Positions 54,294-63,626 of a stretch of DNA of 64,000 nt are shown here, piece after piece. Each line of letters opens with the position of its first letter. Position 1 is the first letter of the stretch. The notes under the pieces are model-generated. The model made no database searches and was not told the DNA's origin. It saw only the letters and a program-made list of their open reading frames with translations. Origin of the DNA: Flavobacteriaceae bacterium CRH (GTDB lineage: Bacteria > Bacteroidota > Bacteroidia > Flavobacteriales > Flavobacteriaceae); NCBI GenBank assembly GCA_001507425.1, contig LMAJ01000026.1, positions 1 through 64,000 on the forward strand, written 5' to 3'. Position numbers and translations under genes: made by a program.

Positions 54294-54562
54294 AGTATCG
54301 TTTTATAAAAAAACGGTCTTCTTGGAGTTTTATTCTCTGTAAAGTGTGAAATTCAGTTAATTCAGCAAAACTTTTCCAACTGAAGCTTTATGAGAGTACT
54401 ATTTTAACCAATATAAAGCAGGAAAAACCATTGCTTTTCTATCTTATAGTACAACCAGCTGACCAACGAAATGCACTTTAAAAATGAACTGCAAGTTTGA
54501 AACCTTATCCTGACTATTAAATTTATTAAAATAAAAACTGCAATTCCTCTTTTTTACAAAAC
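54294..54562. other. Divergent intergenic region between mreB and arsR
   Basis: AT-rich, about 270 bases; no repeat or gene seen apart from the ArsR operator at its right end. Confidence 0.4.
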
Positions 54563-54584
54563 AATATCGTAATATTGCAATATT
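54563..54584. promoter_or_regulatory. ArsR operator
   Basis: Two overlapping 14-bp palindromes of the form AATAT(T/C)G(C/T)AATATT, at 54563-54576 (AATATCGTAATATT) and 54571-54584 (AATATTGCAATATT, perfect), offset by 8 bp, ending 12 bases before the arsR start codon. Confidence 0.65.
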
Positions 54585-54595
54585 AATATAAAACA

Positions 54596-54928
54596 ATGGG
54601 AGCGACAAAAACAGATCATTTTACAGATAATCAAAACGAACTTGCAGTCTTGGCCAAAGCATTAGGGCATCCTGCCCGAATCGCTATTATGGAATACTTA
54701 TTAAAGGTAGATACCTGTATTTGCGGAGATATTGTAAATGAACTGCCTCTCTCTCAACCAACCGTATCACAGCATCTTAAAGAATTAAAAAATGCCGGTT
54801 TAATTAAAGGAAGCATCGATGGTAATTCTATATGCTACTGTATAAATGAGCCGGGACTTGAGAAAATAAAAGGTTTTTTTGAACATATCACTAATCATCT
54901 CGAAAAAAAGAGAAACGAGTGCTGCTAA
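54596..54928 (+). CDS. arsR: ArsR/SmtB-family metalloregulator
   Basis: 110 residues. Winged helix-turn-helix: ALGHPARIAIMEYLLKVDTC, then the metal-binding Cys pair (DTCICGDIV), and the recognition region LSQPTVSQHLKELKNAGLIKG. Cysteines at this position fit an As(III)/Sb(III) sensor of the ArsR type. First gene of the arsenic operon, with a palindromic operator immediately upstream. Confidence 0.85.
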   Translation: MGATKTDHFTDNQNELAVLAKALGHPARIAIMEYLLKVDTCICGDIVNELPLSQPTVSQHLKELKNAGLIKGSIDGNSICYCINEPGLEKIKGFFEHITNHLEKKRNECC

Positions 54929-54938
54929 TTTTATACGT

Positions 54939-55424
54939 ATGGAAATTAGAAATCTTATGGTTACTGACTGGGAATATGTCAGGTTAATTTACGAAAAAGG
55001 CATCAACACAGGCAATGCGACATTTCAAACCTCAACTCCTTCATGGGATGACTGGAACGAATCACACCTCAGCAGCTGCAGAATTGTCAGCGAAAGTAAT
55101 GGTTTAATTACAGGTTGGGCAGCATTGACACCTGTTTCTTCAAGGTGCGTTTATGCAGGAGTAGCCGAAGTCAGCGTATATGTTGATCCGGAGCATTCAG
55201 GTAAAGGAATTGGTCTTGCGCTTTTAAATAAACTTGTAAGTTTAAGTGAGATTGAAAATATATGGACTTTGCAGGCCGGGATATTCCCTGAAAATAAAGC
55301 GAGCCTTCGTATTCATGAAAAAGCTGGATTCAGGATTTTAGGTATTAGGGAGAAAATCGGTAAACAAAATGGAATCTGGAGAGATACTGTGCTGCTTGAA
55401 AGAAGAAGCAAGTTGATCATTTGA
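54939..55424 (+). CDS. GNAT acetyltransferase (phosphinothricin/ArsN-like)
   Basis: 161 residues from ATG 54939, 10 bases after arsR (an internal ATG at 54879 overlaps arsR and is unlikely). GNAT signature VYVDPEHSGKGIGLALLNKL with the acetyl-CoA-binding R/Q-G-x-G-like segment, and the C-terminal HEKAGFRILGIREKIGKQNGIWRD typical of the pat family. Homologues in ars operons are linked to N-acetylation of organoarsenicals (ArsN); that role here is inference. Confidence 0.75.
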   Translation: MEIRNLMVTDWEYVRLIYEKGINTGNATFQTSTPSWDDWNESHLSSCRIVSESNGLITGWAALTPVSSRCVYAGVAEVSVYVDPEHSGKGIGLALLNKLVSLSEIENIWTLQAGIFPENKASLRIHEKAGFRILGIREKIGKQNGIWRDTVLLERRSKLII

Positions 55425-55503
55425 TTTCAAATTAAGATTACGGTTTACAAAAATTATGATTATAAAAATTAAAAAAGGTTATCAACTTTTAAACGCATAT
55501 ATT

Positions 55504-55977
55504 ATGAAACTTTCAGAAATTAAACAAGTATTAGCTAACGTAGAAGCTGTAAATTTTGAATTGCCAAATGGAGATTTTGTTCCCGAATATTTTCATGTAA
55601 CCGAAGTTGGTTTAATAACTAAAAACTTCATAGACTGCGGTGGTGTAGTAAGAAAAGAAAACGTAGTAAATTTTCAGCTTTGGGATGCTAATGATTACGA
55701 ACACAGACTTAAACCTCAAAAACTAATTCATATTATTGAGCTTTCAGAAAAAGTTTTAGGCATTGAAGATCATGAAATCGAAGTAGAATATCAGGATACT
55801 ACAATTGGTAAATATGATTTAGATTTTAATGGCAAAAATTTTATTTTATTGAATAAACAAACAGCTTGCCTTGCTCAGGAACAATGCGGAATTCCATCAG
55901 ATAAACCTAAAGTAAAATTATCGCAGTTAAGCTCCGATAATACTAATTCATGCACGCCCGGCGGAGGATGTTGTTAA
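55504..55977 (+). CDS. DUF6428-like ars-operon protein with Cys-rich C-tail
   Basis: 157 residues from ATG 55504; an earlier ATG at 55456 adds a basic 16-residue extension and is less likely. It has a globular part (EIKQVLANVEAVNFELPNGDFVPEYFHVTEVG) and a C-terminus with four Cys (ACLAQEQCGIP, then SCTPGGGCC). The closing GGGCC looks like a soft-metal site, possibly for As(III). This family commonly sits in ars operons; its biochemical role is not known to me. Confidence 0.65.
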   Translation: MKLSEIKQVLANVEAVNFELPNGDFVPEYFHVTEVGLITKNFIDCGGVVRKENVVNFQLWDANDYEHRLKPQKLIHIIELSEKVLGIEDHEIEVEYQDTTIGKYDLDFNGKNFILLNKQTACLAQEQCGIPSDKPKVKLSQLSSDNTNSCTPGGGCC

Positions 55978-56016
55978 TCATTAAACAAATAATAAAACTC
56001 AACAACTAATAAAACT

Positions 56017-56631
56017 ATGTTTTATCCTGAAATTGACAATACAATTAGTTTGTTTGATTTTAAGCAGATTTCTGAAGATCGTAAAAGCGTTCTGCAACCA
56101 TTAATCGACTTTATTCAAAAAAAAGCAGACCGCAAACTGCAAATCAGATTAAATTTAATTTGCACACACAATTCAAGAAGAAGTCACTTCTCGCAAGTTT
56201 GGGCACAAACTGCTGCCGCATATTATGAGTTAAAAAATGTTTCATGCTATTCTGGAGGGACAGAAGCTACTGCATTATTCCCAATGGTTGCCGAAACTTT
56301 GCAATATTCAGGATTTAAGGTTAAAACTATTTCCGAAGGAACAAACCCGGTTTATTCAATAAAGTTTTCATCGAATGAACTACCCATTATTGGTTTCTCT
56401 AAAACCTATAATGATGATTTTAACCCGGAAACCGAATTTGCGGCAATAATGACTTGTTCGCATGCTGATGGCGAATGCCCGTTTATATCCGGTGCCGAAA
56501 AACGAATTCCAATTACTTTTGAAGATCCTAAAGTTTCCGACGGCACAACGAAGCAAAAAGAAATATATCTGGAACGAAGCCTTCAAATTGGGACTGAAAT
56601 GTTTTATGTATTCTCAGAAATCAAACAATAA
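56017..56631 (+). CDS. arsC-like: Low-molecular-weight phosphatase/ArsC-like arsenate reductase
   Basis: 204 residues, longer than the usual 130-140 because of an N-terminal segment (LQPLIDFIQKKADRK). P-loop LICTHNSRRSHF carries Cys-x5-Arg; the fifth-position Arg is unusual against the common CTGNSCRS. The acidic loop near IPITFEDPKV includes the Asp general acid. It probably reduces arsenate to arsenite via thioredoxin-type chemistry. Last gene of the operon. No arsB or acr3 pump is present. Confidence 0.75.
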   Translation: MFYPEIDNTISLFDFKQISEDRKSVLQPLIDFIQKKADRKLQIRLNLICTHNSRRSHFSQVWAQTAAAYYELKNVSCYSGGTEATALFPMVAETLQYSGFKVKTISEGTNPVYSIKFSSNELPIIGFSKTYNDDFNPETEFAAIMTCSHADGECPFISGAEKRIPITFEDPKVSDGTTKQKEIYLERSLQIGTEMFYVFSEIKQ

Positions 56632-56967
56632 AATAGCAGTAAATAGTTTTAATACTTTAATTAATCACTCAAATTGTACTGAAAAAGCATTATTTGAGTG
56701 ATCGATTTTACGTAAAGATTCTCAAAAAATTAAAAATAAATTTATATTTTCATCTGTAAAAAGTATCATAATAAAGCCTTAAAGTGAACCCTTAACCATA
56801 CAATATTTCATCATTTTTCTCTAACTTAGCACAGTAGATCTTAAAATATAAGATTAATACAAACTTTGTTTTTACATAAAGAACTGAATAAAAAATAATT
56901 ACAGCTTTTTATCTTACAAATCTTTATGAAAAAACATTTTTCTAATAATTTTAGTTAATTGAAAACT
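56632..56967. other. Intergenic region between the ars and pentose-phosphate operons
   Basis: Contains a terminator-like repeat (56664-56702) and TTACATAA at 56872-56879. AT-rich; no other gene or clear promoter found. Confidence 0.4.
56664..56702 (+). terminator. Terminator-like inverted repeat after the ars operon
   Basis: 11-bp stem ATCACTCAAAT / ATTTGAGTGAT with a 17-base loop; only a short T-run follows. Confidence 0.45.
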
Positions 56968-58374
56968 ATGAACAAATTTGATTTTGGAATTGTAGGTCTT
57001 GGCGTAATGGGCCGTAACTTACTTTTGAATATTGCAAGCCATAACTTTGCGGCGGCAGGTTTAGATTTAGATACTGAAAAAGTCAATTCTCTCCAGCAAG
57101 AAGCCGATGCTGACCATACAATCGAAGCTACCACAGATGTTAAACATTTCGTAGAACTTATTCAACAACCAAGAGCTATTATGTTACTGGTCCCTGCGGG
57201 TAAACCTGTTGATAGCGCAATAGCAAGTTTACTTCCTCATTTAGATAAAGGAGATATTATTATTGATGGCGGTAACACTTTTTTTACCGATACAGACAGA
57301 AGATTTCTTGAATTGTCTGAAAAAGGAATTCATTTCTTTGGAATGGGAATTTCCGGAGGAGAAAAAGGCGCAAGATTTGGACCGGCTATGATGCCAGGCG
57401 GAGATCAGAAAGCATACGAGAGACTTCGCCCAATTTTTGAAGCTATTGCAGCAAAAGTAGATGGAGAACCCTGCGTAGAATATTTAGGAAACGGATCTGC
57501 CGGAAACTATGTAAAAATGGTTCATAACGGAATCGAATATGGTATTATGCAATTAATCTCTGAAATTTATGACCTGATGAAAAGAGGTTATAATTTGGAT
57601 GAAGATACTATTCAGAAAACTTTTGAAGAATGGAACCAAACTGAACTTAAGTCGTATTTGATCGAAATTACCGGAAGCATTCTGAAACAAAAAGATGAAG
57701 ACGGAACCAGACTGATCAATAAAATATCAGATTGGGCAAAATCAAAAGGAACAGGAAAATGGACTTCGCAAAACGCAATGGATTTGCAGGTGCCGATTCC
57801 TACTATCGATGCAGCCGTTTTTATGCGCGATATGTCGAAAACTAAACCGGAAAGAATTGAAGCTGCCAAAAAACTAATCTGGAACACTAACAAAACTGAT
57901 GTTAATACAACCGAGGCAATTGCAGCATTAAAATCAGCTTTATATTTTTCTATTGTAGTAACTTATGCTCAAGGATTAGCACAGCTTCACACCGCTTCTA
58001 AAGAATATAATTACGGATTAAATTTAGAAACTGTTGCCAAAATTTGGCGTGGAGGGTGTATTATCCGTGCTACTGCTTTAGAAGATTTCAGAAAAGCATT
58101 TGCAGCAAAATCAGATTTACCAAATTTACTTTTAGATTCTGGCATCGCTTCAAAATTATCTGAAAACCAAACAGGAATAAGAGACGTAATTCAATTTGCT
58201 GTTCAAAAAGGATTACCTGTAGCAGGACTTATGAATTCACTAGCTTATTTTGATGCTTACAGATCTGAAAACCTTCCAACAAATCTAATTCAGGCACAGC
58301 GTGATTATTTTGGAGCGCATACCTACGAACGTATAGATACGACTGGTGTTTTCCATACACAATGGTCTGAATAA
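56968..58374 (+). CDS. gnd: 6-phosphogluconate dehydrogenase
   Basis: 468 residues from ATG 56968 (an ATG at 56959 adds three residues). N-terminal NADP site FGIVGLGVMGRNLLLNIASH, the substrate loop GMGISGGEKGARFGPAMMPGG and VKMVHNGIEYGIMQLISE, plus the C-terminal helical domain (RGGCIIRATALEDFRKAF). It converts 6-phosphogluconate to ribulose 5-phosphate with NADPH production. First gene of gnd-zwf-pgl. Confidence 0.95.
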   Translation: MNKFDFGIVGLGVMGRNLLLNIASHNFAAAGLDLDTEKVNSLQQEADADHTIEATTDVKHFVELIQQPRAIMLLVPAGKPVDSAIASLLPHLDKGDIIIDGGNTFFTDTDRRFLELSEKGIHFFGMGISGGEKGARFGPAMMPGGDQKAYERLRPIFEAIAAKVDGEPCVEYLGNGSAGNYVKMVHNGIEYGIMQLISEIYDLMKRGYNLDEDTIQKTFEEWNQTELKSYLIEITGSILKQKDEDGTRLINKISDWAKSKGTGKWTSQNAMDLQVPIPTIDAAVFMRDMSKTKPERIEAAKKLIWNTNKTDVNTTEAIAALKSALYFSIVVTYAQGLAQLHTASKEYNYGLNLETVAKIWRGGCIIRATALEDFRKAFAAKSDLPNLLLDSGIASKLSENQTGIRDVIQFAVQKGLPVAGLMNSLAYFDAYRSENLPTNLIQAQRDYFGAHTYERIDTTGVFHTQWSE

Positions 58375-58400
58375 GAAATTTTAAGCAACACAACACACAA

Positions 58401-59921
58401 ATGAGTAAGTTCAAAAATATAAATCCAACAATCATTGTTATTTTTGGAGGAACCGGAGACCTGGCAAAAAGAAAGCTCTTTCCTGCATTTCAAAATCTGT
58501 ACCTTGACGGCAGAATGTCTGATAAGTTTCAGATTATTGCACTCGGAAGAGCCGAGAAAAGCGATGAAGAATTCCGCAGCTATGTCTTAGAAAATCTGGA
58601 AACTTTTTCAAGAAGAAAAGGCCTTTCTGATCCGGAAACCCAAAAATTTCTTTCACACATAAGTTATCAAAGCCTTGATATTGAAAACAAAGAATCATAT
58701 CAAAAATTAAATACAAAAATCAACAGCATTGACGAGGAGTTTGGAGCACGTGCCAATCGTCTTTTTTACCTTTCGATCACGCCTTCTTTCATTACTACAA
58801 TCTCTGATAATATTGAGAAAATCGGCCTTGCTGCTAATCCAAAACAAGATCGTATCATTATCGAAAAACCTTTTGGTTACGATAAATCTTCGGCGATTGA
58901 GCTTAATACAATGCTTTCGCAGACTTTTAAAGAAGAACAAATTTACAGGATCGACCATTATTTAGGTAAAGAAACCGTTCAAAACATTCTTGCTTTCCGT
59001 TTTGGAAATTCAATGTTTGAACCTTTATGGAGCCGTAACTTTATTGATTTTGTTCAAATTACAGTTGCAGAAGAAGTTGGTGTCGAAGAACGTGGCGGTT
59101 TTTATGAAGGCGTTGGTGCCTTAAAAGATATGATTCAGAACCATTTGCTTCAAATTTTATGCATGACTGCTATGGAAGCGCCGGCTTCACTCGAAGCAGA
59201 CGATATAAGAAATCGTAAAGCAGATGTTTTAAAATCTATTCGACGCATTAAACCGGATGAAGTGGATCATTACATTGTAAGAGGGCAATATGATGAAGGG
59301 ACTATAAAAGAAAAACAAGTTCCTGCATACCGTCAGGATAAAGGAATTGCACCGGATTCTAATACAGAAACTTACGTGGCAATGAAAATTTATCTGGACA
59401 ACTGGAGATGGCAGGGAATTCCGTTTTATTTGCGCACAGGAAAAAGAATGGAAGAAAAACAATCTTCTATTATTATACAGTTTAAACCGGTTCCGCACTC
59501 TGCATTTTCGTATGGAAAAGAAGGCATGACACCAAACCGCCTGATTATCAATATTCAGCCTGCAATGGATATTAAGTTGCAATTCATGACCAAAAAACCG
59601 GGTTTGTCACTTTCTTTAAGACCTGCAGAAATGGTTTTTGATTATTTCTCCTGCTCTACCATGTCACCGGAAGCTTATGAAACGCTGATTGCCGATGCTT
59701 TGGCAGGAGATCCTACTCTATTTATGCGTTGGGATCAGGTAGAACAAGCGTGGGATGCTATTGATACTATTCAGCAAGTATGGAAAACTATAGCCCCAAC
59801 TAATTTCCCGAATTACAAAGCCGGAAGCTGGGGACCAAAAGAAGCTGATGAATTATTGGCTCGCCAAGGGCACGCCTGGATTCCAAATACACAAACAAAA
59901 GAAGAAGAAGTTTCAAAATGA
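58401..59921 (+). CDS. zwf: Glucose-6-phosphate 1-dehydrogenase
   Basis: 506 residues. NADP site IFGGTGDLAKRKLFPAFQNL, the active-site RIDHYLGKETVQNILAFRFGN and EKPFGYDKSSA, and the C-terminal DALAGDPTLFMRWDQVEQAW. It oxidises glucose 6-phosphate to the lactone. Its stop overlaps the start of pgl by four bases (ATGA), so translation is probably coupled. Confidence 0.95.
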   Translation: MSKFKNINPTIIVIFGGTGDLAKRKLFPAFQNLYLDGRMSDKFQIIALGRAEKSDEEFRSYVLENLETFSRRKGLSDPETQKFLSHISYQSLDIENKESYQKLNTKINSIDEEFGARANRLFYLSITPSFITTISDNIEKIGLAANPKQDRIIIEKPFGYDKSSAIELNTMLSQTFKEEQIYRIDHYLGKETVQNILAFRFGNSMFEPLWSRNFIDFVQITVAEEVGVEERGGFYEGVGALKDMIQNHLLQILCMTAMEAPASLEADDIRNRKADVLKSIRRIKPDEVDHYIVRGQYDEGTIKEKQVPAYRQDKGIAPDSNTETYVAMKIYLDNWRWQGIPFYLRTGKRMEEKQSSIIIQFKPVPHSAFSYGKEGMTPNRLIINIQPAMDIKLQFMTKKPGLSLSLRPAEMVFDYFSCSTMSPEAYETLIADALAGDPTLFMRWDQVEQAWDAIDTIQQVWKTIAPTNFPNYKAGSWGPKEADELLARQGHAWIPNTQTKEEEVSK

Positions 59922-60634
59922 TACAGATATACAATAATACAGAAGAAATAAATACTGTAGCAGCTGATCTTTTTACAGCAGCTGCACAAAAAGCAATTGC
60001 TGAAAAAGGTAAATTCACAGCTGTACTTACAGGAGGTTCCTCTCCGGCAGGGATTTATAAATTATTAGCTTCTGACGCTTACAAAACTAAAATAGACTGG
60101 AGTAAAGTTTTTATATTTTGGGGCGACGAGCGTTGGGTTCCTCTTAATGATGATTTGAGTAATGCAAAAATGTCATATTCTGCATTATTAAGCCACGTTC
60201 CTATTCCATCAGAAAATATTTTTGAGATGTATAAAGACGGTGTTACACCTGAAGATTATGCGGTTACCTATGAACAATCTATTAGAAAAGTTTTAGGAGA
60301 GGAAGGAAAATTTGATCTTATTTTATTAGGAATGGGAGATGACGGACACACAGCTTCACTTTTTCCTGGTCAGGCTGTTTTAGACGAACAAGAAAAATGG
60401 GTTGCTGCCTATTATCTTGAACCTCAAAAAATGCACCGTATTACACTTACTGCACCCATAATAAACAAAGCCGAAAAAATTATCGTAGTCGCTTTTGGAG
60501 AGAAAAAAGCGCCTGCCTTGAAAGAAGTAACAACCGGAGCATTCAATCCGTCGACTTATCCAATGCAGTTGATTAAACCCGTTTCCGGAGAATTATTATT
60601 TCTTGTAGATAAAAGTGCCGCCGGTACGAATTAA
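59918..60634 (+). CDS. pgl: 6-phosphogluconolactonase
   Basis: 238 residues. Motifs AVLTGGSSPAGIYKLLAS, KVFIFWGDERWVPLNDDLSNA and DLILLGMGDDGHTASLFPG fit the DevB/Pgl family. It hydrolyses the lactone to 6-phosphogluconate, the step between zwf and gnd. Overlaps zwf by four bases. Closed by a terminator at 60657. Confidence 0.93.
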   Translation: MIQIYNNTEEINTVAADLFTAAAQKAIAEKGKFTAVLTGGSSPAGIYKLLASDAYKTKIDWSKVFIFWGDERWVPLNDDLSNAKMSYSALLSHVPIPSENIFEMYKDGVTPEDYAVTYEQSIRKVLGEEGKFDLILLGMGDDGHTASLFPGQAVLDEQEKWVAAYYLEPQKMHRITLTAPIINKAEKIIVVAFGEKKAPALKEVTTGAFNPSTYPMQLIKPVSGELLFLVDKSAAGTN

Positions 60635-60656
60635 GAAATGACTTTATACCTATATC

Positions 60657-60693
60657 AAAAAGTTTATGCTGAAAAGTATAAACTTTTTTTTTT
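60657..60693 (+). terminator. Terminator of the gnd-zwf-pgl operon
   Basis: 13-bp stem AAAAAGTTTATGC / GTATAAACTTTTT with one G-T wobble and a 6-base loop, followed by five more Ts. Confidence 0.8.
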
Positions 60694-60769
60694 GCAGTTT
60701 TATCCGTTTAACCAGCAAAAATATCTTCAATAAACAAGCCTTTAAAACAAAGTAAAATCGGACTTTAGA

Positions 60770-60803
60770 ACAAAGTACGCTGCTTTGTGACTCTCTATAT
60801 TTG
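60770..60803 (+). promoter_or_regulatory. Candidate promoter and operator-like repeat before the VOC gene
   Basis: TATATTTG (60796-60803) fits the -7 box. Upstream, ACAAAG-TACGCTG-CTTTGT (60770-60788) is a 6-bp inverted repeat. The start codon is at 60824. Confidence 0.4.
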
Positions 60804-60823
60804 TGGAATAAAATATAGAAAAT

Positions 60824-61201
60824 ATGATTGATCACGTTATACTTACAGTAAGCAATTTTGAACGTTCGGAAGCATTTTACAATGAAGCACTTAAGCCGCT
60901 AAATATCCGAATGACAATGGATTTTAAAGGTCCGGGAGATCATCATGATCTAAAGGGTTTTGGAGATGATAACACTATTTACTTTTGGTTAAAAGAAGGA
61001 GAAGTAAATTCGAATGGTGTGCATATAGGTTTTGTAGCCAAAGACCATAAACAAGTCGACGCATTCTACGATGCGGCCATTGCTGCCGGAGGAACCAACA
61101 AAGAACAACCCCGAATTTTTCCTGAATACTATCCCGGATATTATGCCGCATGGATATTAGATCCTGATGGTTATGAAATTGAGCTGGTACACAAAAGCTA
61201 A
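60824..61201 (+). CDS. Glyoxalase/VOC superfamily protein
   Basis: 125 residues. Paired beta-alpha-beta-beta-beta motifs of the vicinal-oxygen-chelate fold: DHVILTVSNFERSEAFYNEALKPL and, at the end, DPDGYEIELVHK with the Glu metal-ligand position. Known members include glyoxalases and dioxygenases; the substrate is not clear. Single gene with its own promoter-like box. Confidence 0.8.
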   Translation: MIDHVILTVSNFERSEAFYNEALKPLNIRMTMDFKGPGDHHDLKGFGDDNTIYFWLKEGEVNSNGVHIGFVAKDHKQVDAFYDAAIAAGGTNKEQPRIFPEYYPGYYAAWILDPDGYEIELVHKS

Positions 61202-61273
61202 TTTATTTTTGAATTAAAGAAGCTTGCTGTTGCATTATTTAACAGATAAAACCTCAATCTCAAACAACTCAAA

Positions 61274-62299
61274 ATGGAAGATAATAATTATCAGGGCGCA
61301 TTACAAAATCCTGTTGGTTCAGGATTTAGCGCCGCATCTACAACAGACGACATTATAAAAGGAATTGACCTTACAGGAAAAACAGCCATAGTAACGGGTG
61401 GTTACGCAGGTATTGGTTTAGAAACTGTAAAAACTTTAGTAGCTGCAGGAGCAAAAGTTATTGTACCAGCAAGAAATACAGAGAAAGCAAAAAAGAATTT
61501 GAAAGATATTGCAAATGTAGAAGTCGAATTCATGGATTTAATGGATCCGTATTCTATAGATGCATTTGCCGACAAATTTCTGTCTTCAAACAAAACCTTG
61601 CATTTATTAATAAATAATGCAGGAATCATGTGGGTTCCGCTAGAGCGTGACGCCCGTGGTTATGAATCGCAGCTTGCTACCAACTATTTAGGGCATTTTC
61701 AATTAACGGCAAGACTTTGGAACGCACTAGCAAAAGCAAATGGGGCAAGAGTTGTAAATGTTTCCTCTTGGGGGCATCACTTTTCGCCTTTTGTATTTGA
61801 AGATCCTAATTTTCTTAACCGAGAATTCGAATCTTTCTCGGCTTATGGCCAATCTAAAACTGCTAGTATTCTTTTTTCTTTAGAATTAGATATTAGAGGA
61901 AAAAATGCCGGAGTTCGTTCTTATTCTCTACATCCGGGAATCATTTCAGAAACCGAACTAGGCAGAAATGTGCCACATGAAGATTTAGCAAATTATGGCA
62001 TTTTTGACGAAAACGGCAAAATAATTAATGATCCGTCGAGAGGATTAAAATCACTTTCTCAAGGAGCTTCGACAACCATTTGGTGTGCTGTAAGTCCGCA
62101 GTTAGAAAATATTGGTGGTGTATATTGTGAAAATGCAGATATTGCCAGACTCGATATTTCGAAAGCAGGGGATTCAGAAGAAAATTTAGACGGTTTAGCC
62201 ATGATGAAAGATGTTATGCCTTTTGCATTGGATGAAAACGCTGCAAAAAAACTTTGGACATTAAGCGAAGAACTAACTGGTGTAAATTTTCAAATTTAA
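61274..62299 (+). CDS. Short-chain dehydrogenase/reductase (retinol dehydrogenase-like)
   Basis: 341 residues, long for an SDR. TGGYAGIGLETVKTLVAAGAKV (cofactor), LINNAGIM and YGQSKTASILFSLEL (YxxxK), with an extended N-terminus (about 30 residues) and a C-terminal tail. Substrate unknown. It precedes the AraC gene at 62380, likely its regulator. Confidence 0.82.
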   Translation: MEDNNYQGALQNPVGSGFSAASTTDDIIKGIDLTGKTAIVTGGYAGIGLETVKTLVAAGAKVIVPARNTEKAKKNLKDIANVEVEFMDLMDPYSIDAFADKFLSSNKTLHLLINNAGIMWVPLERDARGYESQLATNYLGHFQLTARLWNALAKANGARVVNVSSWGHHFSPFVFEDPNFLNREFESFSAYGQSKTASILFSLELDIRGKNAGVRSYSLHPGIISETELGRNVPHEDLANYGIFDENGKIINDPSRGLKSLSQGASTTIWCAVSPQLENIGGVYCENADIARLDISKAGDSEENLDGLAMMKDVMPFALDENAAKKLWTLSEELTGVNFQI

Positions 62300-62320
62300 C
62301 TTTAAAACAATTTTAATTAT

Positions 62321-62350
62321 AAAGAGGTGTTTTTAACAGCGCCTCTTTTT
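62321..62350 (+). terminator. Terminator after the SDR at 61274
   Basis: 9-bp stem AAAGAGGTG / CGCCTCTTT with a G-T wobble, then TT. Confidence 0.65.
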
Positions 62351-62379
62351 AATGCGTATATTTATTTTTTAATCTTATT

Positions 62380-63183
62380 ATGGCTGGACAAGAAAAAAGT
62401 AAGTATGCCGAGATTCTTTTATCCTGCATAGAAGAATCCTATTTCGAGGACGAAACTATTTTAGAATATCATTCGTTTGCAAGAGTTATATCGGGCGAAA
62501 TGAGAGTTATACAAGGCGACAAACTGTATACTTTTGGTCCTGGCGATTCCCTTATATTTCCAAACAATCAATTATCAAGACTTAGCAAAAATCCAAAAGA
62601 CGGACTTCCTTACAGAGCTTTGGTTATTTTTTTGACGCCAAAAAGACTTCGGGAATTTTACCTCAAAAATCCGATGCAAATTACAGCGCCAAACAGTTAT
62701 AATATCAAAACGCTTGACAAACATCCTTTATTAGAAAGTTTTTTTGCGTCGTTAATTCCCTATTTTGATTTGGAAAGCGAATTACCGGAAAAAATCATTT
62801 CGGTTAAAATAGAAGAAGCCATCACCATTCTTCGAACGATTGATAAAAACATAGACAACCTTTTTGGTAATTTCTCTCAGACGGATAAAATTGATATCGC
62901 CAGTTTTATGGAAAAAAATTATATGCACAATATAACAATCGAACAGTTTGGTCATTTAACAGGAAGAAGTCTAACGACTTTTAAACGTGACTTTAAAACA
63001 ATATTTAATGCGACGCCTCAAAAATGGATTATCCAAAAAAGATTAGAACTTGCGCATTATCAATTAACTAAAAAAGGACAAAAACCAAAAGACGTTTATC
63101 TTGAAACAGGTTTCGAAAATCTTTCGCATTTTTCTTTTGCCTTTAAAAAGCATTTTGGTTATGCACCAACAGAAATAATTTAG
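62380..63183 (+). CDS. AraC-family regulator
   Basis: 267 residues. A cupin-like N-domain (RVISGEMRVIQGDKLYTFGPGDSLIFPN), then a C-terminal double helix-turn-helix (ITIEQFGHLTGRSLTTFKRDFKTIF and LETGFENLSHFSFAFKKHFGYAP). It is not of the same sub-type as the three paralogues at 40-53 kb. It lies between the SDR at 61274 and the deaminase, whose start codon follows its stop codon directly. Confidence 0.85.
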   Translation: MAGQEKSKYAEILLSCIEESYFEDETILEYHSFARVISGEMRVIQGDKLYTFGPGDSLIFPNNQLSRLSKNPKDGLPYRALVIFLTPKRLREFYLKNPMQITAPNSYNIKTLDKHPLLESFFASLIPYFDLESELPEKIISVKIEEAITILRTIDKNIDNLFGNFSQTDKIDIASFMEKNYMHNITIEQFGHLTGRSLTTFKRDFKTIFNATPQKWIIQKRLELAHYQLTKKGQKPKDVYLETGFENLSHFSFAFKKHFGYAPTEII

Positions 63184-63626
63184 ATGGAAAAACAAACGCA
63201 TGAGCACTACATGAAAAAGTGCATCGAACTGGCAAAAATCGCTAAGTTGAATGGCGACAGTCCCGTTGGATCTATTTTGGTAAGAAATGGCGAAATTGTA
63301 GGAGAAGGAGTTGAAGGCGGAAAAACATTTAAAGACATCACTTTTCACTCAGAAATTGAAGCAGTTCGAAATGCCAGAGCTTTGCTTGATACACAAGACC
63401 TTTCTGATTGTATCATGTACACCACGCATGAACCTTGTATTATGTGTTCGTACGTTTTAAGGCATCATCAAATAAATACTATAATTATTGGTGTTGCTTC
63501 CGGCGATATTGGTGGTTTAGTTCTATTTATCCTTTACTAAAAGATCAGACAATCAAAAAATGGAATACTCCTCCAATTATACTTTTCGGAATTCTGGAAG
63601 ATGAATGCAAACAATTGTCATCATGA
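63184..63626 (+). pseudogene. Nucleoside deaminase gene with a single-base frameshift
   Basis: Cytidine/deoxycytidylate deaminase fold: zinc site HSEIEAVRNA (HxE), and EPCIMCSYVLRHHQ (PCxxC). The frame from 63184 ends at 63540 after GDIGGLVLFILY, but the expected continuation GDIGG-FSSIYPLLKDQTIKKWNTPP is in the +1 frame to 63626. Adding one T at the TTT of 63516-63518 restores a 147-residue product. It is therefore either a recent pseudogene or a sequencing error in a T-run. The catalytic motifs lie before the break, so a truncated enzyme might still fold. Confidence 0.75.

Noticed and set aside
56872..56879. TTATGTAA box before gnd
   Set aside because: Single copy with no -7 element at the expected distance.
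58729..58965. Plus-strand frame inside zwf
   Set aside because: Out-of-frame shadow of zwf with no protein-like motifs.
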